DNA from: an uncultured Flavobacteriales bacterium
Lineage (GTDB): Bacteria; Bacteroidota; Bacteroidia; Flavobacteriales_D; Crocinitomicaceae
Reading direction: 5' to 3'
DNA length: 17,820 nucleotides
Assembly (NCBI GenBank): GCA_903899795.1
Contig: CAIUKX010000584.1
Span: 1-17,820, forward strand
Shown here: positions 1 through 7,335 of the stretch, piece after piece
Layout: every line of letters begins with the position of its first letter
Numbering within the stretch: position 1 is the first letter of the stretch
Program-made: the position numbers and the translations under genes
The notes under the pieces: generated by a model
What the model was told of the DNA's origin: nothing
The model's database searches: none
What the model saw: only the letters and a program-made list of their open reading frames with translations

Positions 1-2101
1 CAATTATTTTTCCATTTGTAGAAAGTACAATGGTATAATTTCCCTGAGCAAGCGGTTGTAAAGAAAAAACGAATTCATTCACTCCCTTTTTCGCTTTCTT
101 TTCGAGGAGTACTTCAATAAGTCTTCCAGCTTCATCGTATAATTCTGCTTTTACAATTCCTTCATTTTCCAATGTGAATTGTGTTGTGGCCTGATCTGAA
201 ATCGGGTTAGGAAAAGTAGATACGCCTGATTCCAAGGTTGTCGAAGGAATACTGATGTGCAATTCTGCAGAACAACCTTTTGCATCAACTACAAATACAT
301 CAACAATATCACCGATGCAAAGTGAATCGGAAATATCGCTTGTATTTTGTGGATCACTGATCCATACATAGTTAAATGGGCCAACACCATTATTGACTTC
401 AAGTACAATACTATTGTTACACATTCCTATATGAGGCATCACTTGATAATCGAGAGTCAGCAGGCTGTTGTCAGGACTTTTCAATTCAGCTCCGACTCCG
501 CTATTTGTTTTATCAGCCAGTGCTATGAATCCAAAAGTATAAACCGTACCAGGATCATTATATTTTGCTTGAATTCCAGAATAATCTCCCCAACGTTCAT
601 AGCCACCCGATAATCGGTTTACATAATTGTAGCCTTCCCGAATAATACTGACTGGAGAATAATTTCGGTCGTTATCTACGTATACAGCTGCTGTTCCAGG
701 AAAGTCAGTAAAAGAGGTAAAGTCAAAGCTAATGATAATTTCCCGATCACAAGTTTCATTGCCAGCAGAGGCAATATTGGGATAGCCAAAGTCTTTGATA
801 TTATCACCGATTATAGTTCCATGAATAGTGGGGGTTTCATGAATGTTAGAAATAACACCGTGATAAATGGCACTGAACCCTGTTTCGGTATTGATAGTAT
901 TGCTAACGTATTGAATTTCGTCATCGAATTTAATGGCGCCCAAAACACGGCAATCGTTCGTTTGAAGACCACTTGTAGGATCCGTAGTGTCAGTATCAAA
1001 TTGGCGTGCATTGGGTGGAATTCCATAAGGAACATCGGTAGATACCACATTGATGTCCAATATTCCCTGATTAAATTTTAGTAGGAAAATAGAGTCATTT
1101 TCTATGGAGAAATTTCGGTCGGATAACAACATCAGTTCATCAGCAACTCCGTAGGCTCCGGGTACGGGAATTAAATTTCGGATGTAGGTACTGTCGTATT
1201 TGATATCGTTATAGAGAACGGTACTCATTGCTGGATTGCCTTGATAACCATCGAATTTATCCATTTCCCAAATGATGGAGCCATCAAAACCAATTTGCCA
1301 GGAAACATTTGGGATAATCAAATTTGCTGTGAAGTAAAGTTTGTTATTGGTTAATGAAAGGCTCGGGAAATCTGTCCAGCGATTATTATTGAGAGGATTT
1401 CCGGGCAGATGATAGATATACCAGGGATCAATTGGGTTGTTTGTTGAACTGAAACAGATAATCACTTCACTATTAGTTGGATCAGTGTCTTTCAGCATGG
1501 CCAAGATAAATCGGTCAGCCTGCGGATCGTAAATTAGTTTTGGATCGTAATAGGAATGAGAGAAAGAACCTTGTGCAAGCGTGGTTAAAGAAATTGTATA
1601 TTGTGGGAAGACAGCAGTGTCAGCATTCATATCGCGTGCATATAGCACCGAGTTCATTCCCATGACCATTATTCCTCCGTTGGAAATAGCCATGGTGTTG
1701 TCACTTGGAAGTCCTGCTGTTACATTGATGGGAGTACCATTGGCAGTATATTTTTTCGGCTCAAAAATTTTCATGATTTCTGGTCCAGAAGCTATAGACT
1801 TTTCAAGTGATTTTTCCGATTTAGTATCTTTTTTCTTGTTGGAATAATATTGTTTTGAAGCAATTTTTTGACGCAGTAAAAAGGATTTCACTGAAGTTCC
1901 TTCGGGATGCGGAGCTTCTAAAGAATAGAAGCTGGGATTGTAATCAGGACCTAGTGTTTTTGGATCAACAGTATTTTTTTTTGCGATTGAAAATTCATGT
2001 CTTTCAAAAGTCAATTGTCCAAAAACAGGCTCAGAAAAAAAGCCTATGAATAGATAAATATAAATAAATCGATTTATTATCATGTTTTTTGTAATTCGCA
2101 T
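1..2101 (-). CDS. T9SS type A sorting domain protein (C-terminus cut by window edge)
   Basis: I translated this by hand from the minus strand. It is one open frame of 700 codons that runs off the left edge without a stop. An N-terminal signal peptide is visible (hydrophobic FIYIYLFIGFF, then a VFGQ cleavage region). Next comes about 500 residues of beta-rich sequence I cannot assign, with stretches such as YDPKLIYDPQADRFILAML. From about residue 547 to 617 there is a segment like SprB repeats or a PKD-type fold (GPFNYVWISDP, VVDAKGCSAEL). The last roughly 80 residues have the type A sorting pattern: VSTFPNPISDQ, then ELYDEAGRLIEVL, then LAQGNYTIVL. This family is exported by the T9SS and its C-terminal domain is cleaved at the cell surface. 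The final strand of that domain lies outside the window. The start could equally be the in-frame ATG at 2083. The specific role is unknown; adhesion or surface hydrolysis would be guesses. Confidence 0.85.
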   Translation of the reverse strand, partial: MRITKNMIINRFIYIYLFIGFFSEPVFGQLTFERHEFSIAKKNTVDPKTLGPDYNPSFYSLEAPHPEGTSVKSFLLRQKIASKQYYSNKKKDTKSEKSLEKSIASGPEIMKIFEPKKYTANGTPINVTAGLPSDNTMAISNGGIMVMGMNSVLYARDMNADTAVFPQYTISLTTLAQGSFSHSYYDPKLIYDPQADRFILAMLKDTDPTNSEVIICFSSTNNPIDPWYIYHLPGNPLNNNRWTDFPSLSLTNNKLYFTANLIIPNVSWQIGFDGSIIWEMDKFDGYQGNPAMSTVLYNDIKYDSTYIRNLIPVPGAYGVADELMLLSDRNFSIENDSIFLLKFNQGILDINVVSTDVPYGIPPNARQFDTDTTDPTSGLQTNDCRVLGAIKFDDEIQYVSNTINTETGFSAIYHGVISNIHETPTIHGTIIGDNIKDFGYPNIASAGNETCDREIIISFDFTSFTDFPGTAAVYVDNDRNYSPVSIIREGYNYVNRLSGGYERWGDYSGIQAKYNDPGTVYTFGFIALADKTNSGVGAELKSPDNSLLTLDYQVMPHIGMCNNSIVLEVNNGVGPFNYVWISDPQNTSDISDSLCIGDIVDVFVVDAKGCSAELHISIPSTTLESGVSTFPNPISDQATTQFTLENEGIVKAELYDEAGRLIEVLLEKKAKKGVNEFVFSLQPLAQGNYTIVLSTNGKII

Positions 2102-2121
2102 AGTTTCAAATAAAAACACTA

Positions 2122-2129
2122 CAAAATTA
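2122..2129 (-). promoter_or_regulatory. Candidate -7 box for the T9SS type A gene
   Basis: TAATTTTG on the minus strand matches the Bacteroidota -7 consensus TAnnTTTG exactly. It lies about 20 nt upstream of the ATG at 2101 and 38 nt upstream of the alternative ATG at 2083. I see no clear TTTG -33 box at the usual distance, so this is moderate evidence only. Confidence 0.4.
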
Positions 2130-2180
2130 GAATAATAAAAAACAATCGATTAGTGAAATGTTAACCCTTTTTGGATTAAT

Positions 2181-2202
2181 AACAACAAATTGATTTGTTG
2201 TT
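2181..2202 (-). terminator. AT-rich hairpin downstream of the ABC permease
   Basis: AACAACAAA and TTTGTTGTT form a perfect 9-bp inverted repeat around a 4-nt loop, 10 bp past the permease stop. The stem is nearly all A/T and is followed on the minus strand by ATTAATCC rather than a T run, so it would be a weak intrinsic terminator at best. Confidence 0.3.
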
Positions 2203-2211
2203 GAATTTAGC

Positions 2212-3537
2212 TCACTTCATCCACCTGAAAAAATGTTTGAGTTGTACACGATGCCCGAATTGTAAAATTCCATTGGAATAGATTCTTCCAGCCAAACGAA
2301 GCACTGCCAAGGATGAGATGATCAAGATCAAGAGGGATATGAATAATTCATACGAATGCCCTGGTTCATAGCCTTGAGCAAGTTTTACCATTACAACTAC
2401 TGGAGAGGTGAATGGAAGGTAATGAAATAACGTCGACAGTGAACTTTCTGGATTCATTAATGAGTAATATCCAGCATAAAGTGCAAAACAAAGTGTGAAA
2501 ATCAGTGGGAGAACAAATTGCTGGCCGTCGCTTTCTGAACCTGTAGATGCTCCGACTGCAGCGAAGAGCGTACCATAGAAGAAGTAACCCACAATAAAAA
2601 ACAGAATGAAATAAGCTGTCATATCAGTAAAATTCACACGTTCATAAACGAGATTTACAAATTCATTGTACTCACGGGAAGTAAAAAATTGTTCTTGTCC
2701 CAATTGACTATCCATTGATAATTGTGCAATATTCATGTTGGAAGGATCCAGTAGATTAGGGAACAAGGTTTCACGCATAAAATAGAGACCTAGTCCGATA
2801 ACCAAACACCAAATCGCAAATTGTAGAAATGCGGCAAGACCAATACCGACAATTTTCCCCAACATTAATTGTCTCGGATTGACGCATCCCAGTAACACTT
2901 CGACAATTCGATTGCTTTTTTCACGGGATACACTTCTCAGAATCGTCATTCCGAATAAAAATATGAAAAGGAAAATGATGGTTCCATAAAACAATCCCAC
3001 CCAACCTCTTAGATCAGATGATTCGTCATTTGGATCATAGACATTTCTGAATCCGATGGTTAATGGTTGTTTGATTTTTCTGAATTCAGCAATCGAAAAT
3101 TTGGTGAATTGTTTTACCAAAACTTCTTCTAATCTCCGTTCGCATTGGTATTGAATTCTCGTTTGCATTTGTAAGGATGGCTTTTCCCTGAAGAAAACAA
3201 ATGCTGTTTTGTTGGTCAATATTTTCTCATTGACTTCGAGCATTGCATCAAATTCCTGAAAACGTTTTCCTTTTTCAAATTCTTTGATTTCAATGTAACC
3301 ATCGGCAAAAGAATAATGAATGGAAGCATCTTCTTTTGGAAGAATCTTACTTTCCATGATGCCTGCCGGATCAGTAATTAATACGTTCCAATGTTGTTTG
3401 GTCTGACCTCCCAATATAAAAAGGAAATAGACAACAACAAGAACAGTTAATGGTCCTAAAATCGATAACATCAAAAAAGAACGAGTTCCGATACGTTCTT
3501 TCCATTCTCTGAGTGCTATTAACCAACTATTGCGCAT
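2212..3537 (-). CDS. ABC-2 type transporter permease, NatB-like
   Basis: This 441-residue inner-membrane protein has the layout of NatB/ABC-2 exporters. A transmembrane helix near residues 20-43 is followed by an extracytoplasmic domain to about residue 180. Several more helices then lie around 183-203, 230-255, 310-335, 343-365 and 395-415. The family's cytoplasmic coupling segment is clear after the second helix: SVSREKSNRIVEVLLGCVNP, followed by RQLMLGKIVGIG. The start codon lies 11 bp inside the 3' end of the ATPase gene, so the two are translationally coupled and should form one exporter. NatAB of Bacillus exports sodium. Nothing in this sequence fixes the substrate, so Na+ should not be assumed. 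An insertion of about 55 residues (roughly 255-310) lies between two helices. Confidence 0.88.
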   Translation of the reverse strand: MRNSWLIALREWKERIGTRSFLMLSILGPLTVLVVVYFLFILGGQTKQHWNVLITDPAGIMESKILPKEDASIHYSFADGYIEIKEFEKGKRFQEFDAMLEVNEKILTNKTAFVFFREKPSLQMQTRIQYQCERRLEEVLVKQFTKFSIAEFRKIKQPLTIGFRNVYDPNDESSDLRGWVGLFYGTIIFLFIFLFGMTILRSVSREKSNRIVEVLLGCVNPRQLMLGKIVGIGLAAFLQFAIWCLVIGLGLYFMRETLFPNLLDPSNMNIAQLSMDSQLGQEQFFTSREYNEFVNLVYERVNFTDMTAYFILFFIVGYFFYGTLFAAVGASTGSESDGQQFVLPLIFTLCFALYAGYYSLMNPESSLSTLFHYLPFTSPVVVMVKLAQGYEPGHSYELFISLLILIISSLAVLRLAGRIYSNGILQFGHRVQLKHFFRWMK

Positions 3538-4459
3538 GGTTGTTTTCTATTTTTGGTTGAACTAAATCGATGAAAATTTCTTGCATGGAAGGTAAAACTT
3601 CCCAAGCTGCTTCTATGTTTATCTGTCCAATGAGAACTTTCAGTAAGTCTTCAAATTTGTTTTCACCTCTCATTTTGACACGGACAACAAATTTATCGTC
3701 ACCCAAAATATCTTTATCTACTATTTCAAATCCAGTCCAAAGTGCATTGACGAAAGCGATCATACTTCCGCGGAATCGAACAGCATATTCTCCTTTTTTA
3801 CGGGTTTCCTGCAATTCGGAAATTCGGCCTTCCATAATTTTTTTTGACTGATGAATCAATGCTACTCTATCACAAATAGCTTCAACGCTTTCCATGTTGT
3901 GGGAGGAAAGAATAATGGTTTTTCCACTTATTTTCATCTCGATCAATTCTTGTTTGATCAATTCGACATTAATCGGATCGAAACCACTAAAGGGTTCATC
4001 CAGAATTAATAATTGGGGCTCATGAAGAACGGTACAAATGAACTGAACTTTTTGCGCCATCCCTTTTGATAATTCTTCGATCCGTTTATCTCTCCAATTT
4101 TGAATATCAAATTTATCCAACCAATAATTCAATTTCAACTTCACATCGGCTTTCGAAAGTCCTCTTAGCTGTCCCAAAAACAAAGCGTGATTTTCAACGG
4201 TCATACTTCTGTACAATCCACGTTCCTCGGGTAAATAACCGATTTGAGAAAGGTGGTTTTGCGTCATTATTTCTCCGTTGAATCGTACCAATCCTTTGTC
4301 GGGCTGAACAATCTTATTGATAATACGAATCAAAGTTGTTTTTCCAGCTCCATTGGGACCCAGCATTCCGAAAATTTCTCCTTTGTGAATGTTTAGAGAA
4401 ACATCGTCCAAGGCGACTTTTCGATGAAATGATTTTGATATGTTTTGAACTTCGAGCAT
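3527..4459 (-). CDS. ABC transporter ATP-binding protein, NatA-like
   Basis: This is the ATPase partner of the downstream permease. Numbered from the ATG at 4459 (310 residues), the Walker A motif GPNGAGKT is at 34-41, the signature LSKGMAQK at 130-137, Walker B LLILDE at 150-155 and the switch His at 187. The motif YLPEERGLY (75-83) is typical of the NatA-like branch. Residues after about 220 form a C-terminal accessory domain with no catalytic motif. The frame extends nine codons further to an ATG at 4486, but I prefer 4459. The family normally starts as MLEVQNISKSF, and the extra codons lie inside an intergenic repeat (4471-4499). A near-consensus -7 box (TAGTCTTG, one mismatch) at 4471-4478 would also start transcription downstream of 4486. 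The ATPase overlaps the permease by 11 bp. Confidence 0.9.
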   Translation of the reverse strand: MLEVQNISKSFHRKVALDDVSLNIHKGEIFGMLGPNGAGKTTLIRIINKIVQPDKGLVRFNGEIMTQNHLSQIGYLPEERGLYRSMTVENHALFLGQLRGLSKADVKLKLNYWLDKFDIQNWRDKRIEELSKGMAQKVQFICTVLHEPQLLILDEPFSGFDPINVELIKQELIEMKISGKTIILSSHNMESVEAICDRVALIHQSKKIMEGRISELQETRKKGEYAVRFRGSMIAFVNALWTGFEIVDKDILGDDKFVVRVKMRGENKFEDLLKVLIGQINIEAAWEVLPSMQEIFIDLVQPKIENNHAQ

Positions 4460-4470
4460 TGTATTGGATT

Positions 4471-4646
4471 CAAGACTATAAGACATAAGATGTTAAGACA
4501 AATCGTTGTATTTTAATAACGTGATTGTTTCAAAATCATACAATCTTAAGAATTATTCTGAGGAGTGAAGATAATGAAAATAGTGAAAAAGAATAAAAAG
4601 ACCTTTGAATTGTTGTCAGCACTTCAGTCTTAATATCTTATCTTCA
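4471..4646. repeat. Inverted word repeat spanning the ABC ATPase / rlmD spacer
   Basis: ATAAGATGTTAAGAC on the plus strand (4485-4499) recurs on the minus strand as ATAAGATATTAAGAC (4641-4627), with 14 of 15 bases identical and in inverted orientation about 130 bp apart. The left copy is preceded by more units built on AAGAC (from 4471). The right copy runs to the rlmD stop codon. The same word appears again around the trxA terminator (10626-10740), so this looks like a small dispersed repeat family. The spacer between the arms shows no gene. Confidence 0.55.
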
Positions 4647-6083
4647 GTTTTTTGATTCCAAAACAAATTTCGCGATTGACTCAATATGTCCTGTATGGGG
4701 GAATTGATCAACTAATGATAATTTATCCAAACGATATCCTGCTTTGATCAGTGTTTCTGTATCGCGAGCTTGAGTGGAAGGATTACAAGAAATATAAACG
4801 AGATTTTTCGCACCTAAATCAATCACTTTTAATAGTGTTTTCGGAGCAATTCCAGCTCTGGGTGGATCGAGGATAATAGTACCTATTTTTCCTTGGTAAT
4901 CTGGGAATTCTTTCAAAAACTTTCCGACATCAGCTGCAAAAAAATCAATGTTGTGGATATTATTTCTTTTTGCATTTTTTTTGGCGTCTTCAATAGCTTC
5001 AGCTACAATATCGACTCCGATTATTTTGACGTCATTTTTTCGTGTTGTTAAAATCTGACCGATAGTACCAGTTCCACAAAAAAGATCCATGATGACTTCA
5101 TTGGATTGAATTTCTCCTTCAAAAACATAGTCTAAGGCTTTTGTATAAAGTAGTTCAGCACATTTTGGATTCGTTTGAAAAAAACTTTCCATACTGATTT
5201 CAAAAGATAAACCTACGAGTTTTTCGATCACTTTTTCTTCACCATACAACAGTTGTACAGATCCGTTTTCAATCTTCGCTCGATCAGCAACATTGTCGTT
5301 AATAGTGTGCTGAAACCCAGCTAAACGATTTCCTAATTTTTGATGTAGGAAATCTGAAAAAGCTTGTGCGTCAAATTGGTCAAGACCTTCAGAAGATGTG
5401 ACCAAGTTGATTAATAATTGATCTTGAAAGAATGATTTTCGGACTACAATGTGTCTGAAAAATCCAGTTTTTTGAGGTGGATGCCAAGCAGGGAGTTGAG
5501 TGGCTTTCAAAAAGTTTCTGACTTCGATTAATACAGTTTCCCATTGTTCATCAAAGAGTGCACTTGGTTTATCTAAATTCTCAACTTTCCACCATGTTCC
5601 GCGACGTTTGAAGCCGAGTGCAAATGAATTATCAATCTCCTCTCCTGTAGCCGGTACATGTTCAATGCAGGAGAAGCTGTATTCCATTTTGTTTCGATAG
5701 AAAAAATGTTCGGGTGAAGAAATGAATGTGTCAAAAACTTCTTCGATATTTTTAATGTTACCGATTCTTCTAAAAAGTTCAAGAGTTGTTTCCTTTTTTG
5801 CTTTTTCCTGAAGCTCAACCGGAACATAGATGTATGGTCCACCCGAAATTTCTTGAAAACCACTGATGACTTCCAGTTCCGAACGTTCAATGATATCAAT
5901 CAGTTTTGCTTCGGCAAACTTCTTTTTCTTTTTCTCAATCCGTGCTCTGACCTTTTGACCTGGAAAAGAGTTGTCGACAAAAACCACATAGTGACCGTCT
6001 TCAGTTGGAACTTTGGAGATTCCCCGACCTCCGAATGAATAATCTGTTATGGTTAATTCAACTACTTCTCCTCTATGAAACAC
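4644..6083 (-). CDS. rlmD: 23S rRNA (uracil-C5)-methyltransferase, RlmD/RumA family
   Basis: This 479-residue SAM-dependent enzyme transfers a methyl group to C5 of a uridine in RNA; the E. coli homologue acts on U1939 of 23S rRNA. A TRAM RNA-binding domain covers about residues 1-65. The catalytic domain shows FFQTNP (301-306), the SAM loop DLFCGTGTIG (333-342), DPPRAG (406-411), the nucleophile Cys433 in SCNPS, and the likely general base Glu468 in HIES. RumA carries four cysteines for a 4Fe-4S cluster at the end of and after the TRAM domain. Here the region (74-92, SGFQEISGGPYIYVPVELQ) has none, and the first Cys in the protein is residue 139, so the cluster is probably absent. The target uridine could therefore differ (TrmA- or RlmC-like specificity is possible). 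The gene lies 18 bp downstream of the Rrf2 gene and is probably co-transcribed with it. Confidence 0.85.
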   Translation of the reverse strand: MFHRGEVVELTITDYSFGGRGISKVPTEDGHYVVFVDNSFPGQKVRARIEKKKKKFAEAKLIDIIERSELEVISGFQEISGGPYIYVPVELQEKAKKETTLELFRRIGNIKNIEEVFDTFISSPEHFFYRNKMEYSFSCIEHVPATGEEIDNSFALGFKRRGTWWKVENLDKPSALFDEQWETVLIEVRNFLKATQLPAWHPPQKTGFFRHIVVRKSFFQDQLLINLVTSSEGLDQFDAQAFSDFLHQKLGNRLAGFQHTINDNVADRAKIENGSVQLLYGEEKVIEKLVGLSFEISMESFFQTNPKCAELLYTKALDYVFEGEIQSNEVIMDLFCGTGTIGQILTTRKNDVKIIGVDIVAEAIEDAKKNAKRNNIHNIDFFAADVGKFLKEFPDYQGKIGTIILDPPRAGIAPKTLLKVIDLGAKNLVYISCNPSTQARDTETLIKAGYRLDKLSLVDQFPHTGHIESIAKFVLESKN

Positions 6084-6101
6084 GGAATTTTGATTTTTAT
6101 G

Positions 6102-6521
6102 TTATTTATCGTTATCGATAATGTCTTGTATAGTTTTGTTTTCCAGTATGTTCAGCGTTTCATCTCTTACTTGCTCCATCACGAAACGGAGACCACATGC
6201 ATTTTCATCAGGACATTCGTCACAGACTTCGTAGTAATTTTTACTGGCACAAGGTAAAAGAGCAATCGGACCATTGAACAAACGAATTACACTTGAAAGT
6301 TGGATTTCTGAAGGTTTTTTTCGAACAAAATATCCGCCACCTTTTCCCATTTTAGAACCTAGGATTCCATTCTTTTTTAATTCGAGTAAAATTGTTTCTA
6401 AAAACTTTCGGGGAACATTCGCTTCTTTTGATACTTCAACGATCAACGTTGGCTGTGAAGGATCTTTTTTGGCAAGATACGTCAAAGCGTGAATTGCATA
6501 CTTGGTTTTTTTAGATAACAT
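6102..6521 (-). CDS. Rrf2 family transcriptional regulator
   Basis: This 139-residue protein is typical Rrf2 length. It begins MLSKKTKYAIHALTYLA, the standard Rrf2 opening, and has a winged helix-turn-helix: recognition helix around VPRKFLETILLELKK (36-50) and wing around GSKMGKGGGYFV (55-66). Four cysteines (C91, C100, C103, C109) fit the metal or Fe-S ligand loop of this family (IscR, NsrR and RsrR sense clusters, NO or redox), although the spacing C-x8-C-x2-C-x5-C differs from IscR. It lies between lpxA and rlmD and has its own promoter-like box (6538-6545) with a dyad at the expected transcription start. Autoregulation is therefore plausible. The regulon cannot be told from this window. 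No iscS or suf gene is nearby. Confidence 0.88.
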   Translation of the reverse strand: MLSKKTKYAIHALTYLAKKDPSQPTLIVEVSKEANVPRKFLETILLELKKNGILGSKMGKGGGYFVRKKPSEIQLSSVIRLFNGPIALLPCASKNYYEVCDECPDENACGLRFVMEQVRDETLNILENKTIQDIIDNDK

Positions 6522-6528
6522 ATTAGAA

Positions 6529-6545
6529 GAGTTTACTCAAAGATA
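6529..6545 (-). promoter_or_regulatory. Candidate Rrf2 gene promoter with overlapping dyad
   Basis: TATCTTTG (6545-6538, minus strand) matches TAnnTTTG exactly and would start transcription about 10 nt before the Rrf2 ATG. Directly downstream, GAGTAAACTC (6538-6529) is a perfect 4+4 dyad across the expected start site, a natural place for an autoregulatory operator. A TTG lies only 14 nt upstream, so the -33 element is poor. Confidence 0.4.
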
Positions 6546-6558
6546 AAATTTTAATCCT

Positions 6559-7335
6559 TCAATTTAGACCTCTAATGATTCCTTTATCCGACTTATCTAT
6601 GAATCCTAAAATGAGTTTTCGTAAGTCTGAATCGGGAATTGTTTCTAAAACGGCAGCAATACCTTTCGATACATTGTTGTTTTGTACGTAGATGATTCTG
6701 TAGATATCTTCGATTTCACGAACTTCATCGTCTGAAAAACCTCTGCGTCTGATTCCTATTGAGTTAACTCCAGCAAACGTCAATGGTTCACGAGCCGCTT
6801 TAATGAATGGAGGTACATCTTTGCGAATTAAAGAAGCTCCGCCAATAAAAGAATGAGCACCGATATGTACGAATTGCTGGGCTACGACTGTTCCTTCCAA
6901 AATAGCAAAATCATCAATAATTACATGTCCCGATAAACCTACATAACTCGCTAAAATCACATTGTTACCAATCTGGCAATCGTGTGCTACGTGTACGTAG
7001 GTCATCAACAGGCAGTTGGAACCGATGCGAGTAGCATATTTGTCCTTTGTACCTCTGTGTATTGTCACGCATTCCCGAATAGTCGTATTGTTTCCAATTT
7101 CTACGGTTGTGTATTCTCCGTCGAATTTAAGGTCTTGAGGAATAACTCCGATTACAGCACCCGGAAAGATTTCACAATTTTCTCCGATTCGAGTACCGGG
7201 ATACAATGAAACATTCGAATGAATTTTAGTTCCTTTACCAATCACAACATCATCGTGAATAGTAGTAAACGGTCCGATGAATACATCGTCACCTATTGTC
7301 GTTTCTGCTGATATACTAGCTAAGTTGCTTATCAT
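6559..7335 (-). CDS. lpxA: Acyl-ACP--UDP-N-acetylglucosamine O-acyltransferase (LpxA)
   Basis: LpxA carries out the first step of lipid A synthesis in the cytoplasm, moving a 3-hydroxyacyl chain from ACP to the 3-OH of UDP-GlcNAc. The 258 residues are the usual length. Residues 1 to about 185 are hexapeptide repeats forming a left-handed beta helix (IGDDVFIGPFTTIHDDVVIG and similar). The catalytic His is H118 in HVAHDC, matching H125 of E. coli. The C-terminal helical part includes the family's NSIGIRRRGFS (191-201). The start codon lies 20 bp inside the end of lpxC/fabZ, so translation is coupled. Together with lpxD and lpxC/fabZ it forms a tight operon. A 37-bp gap with a promoter-like box separates it from the Rrf2 gene downstream. 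Confidence 0.96.
   Translation of the reverse strand: MISNLASISAETTIGDDVFIGPFTTIHDDVVIGKGTKIHSNVSLYPGTRIGENCEIFPGAVIGVIPQDLKFDGEYTTVEIGNNTTIRECVTIHRGTKDKYATRIGSNCLLMTYVHVAHDCQIGNNVILASYVGLSGHVIIDDFAILEGTVVAQQFVHIGAHSFIGGASLIRKDVPPFIKAAREPLTFAGVNSIGIRRRGFSDDEVREIEDIYRIIYVQNNNVSKGIAAVLETIPDSDLRKLILGFIDKSDKGIIRGLN

Noticed and set aside
821..1847. Plus-strand ORFs of 86-88 codons within 821-1847
   Set aside because: They lie antisense to the T9SS type A gene, whose minus frame I could read without a stop; they show no protein-like motifs.
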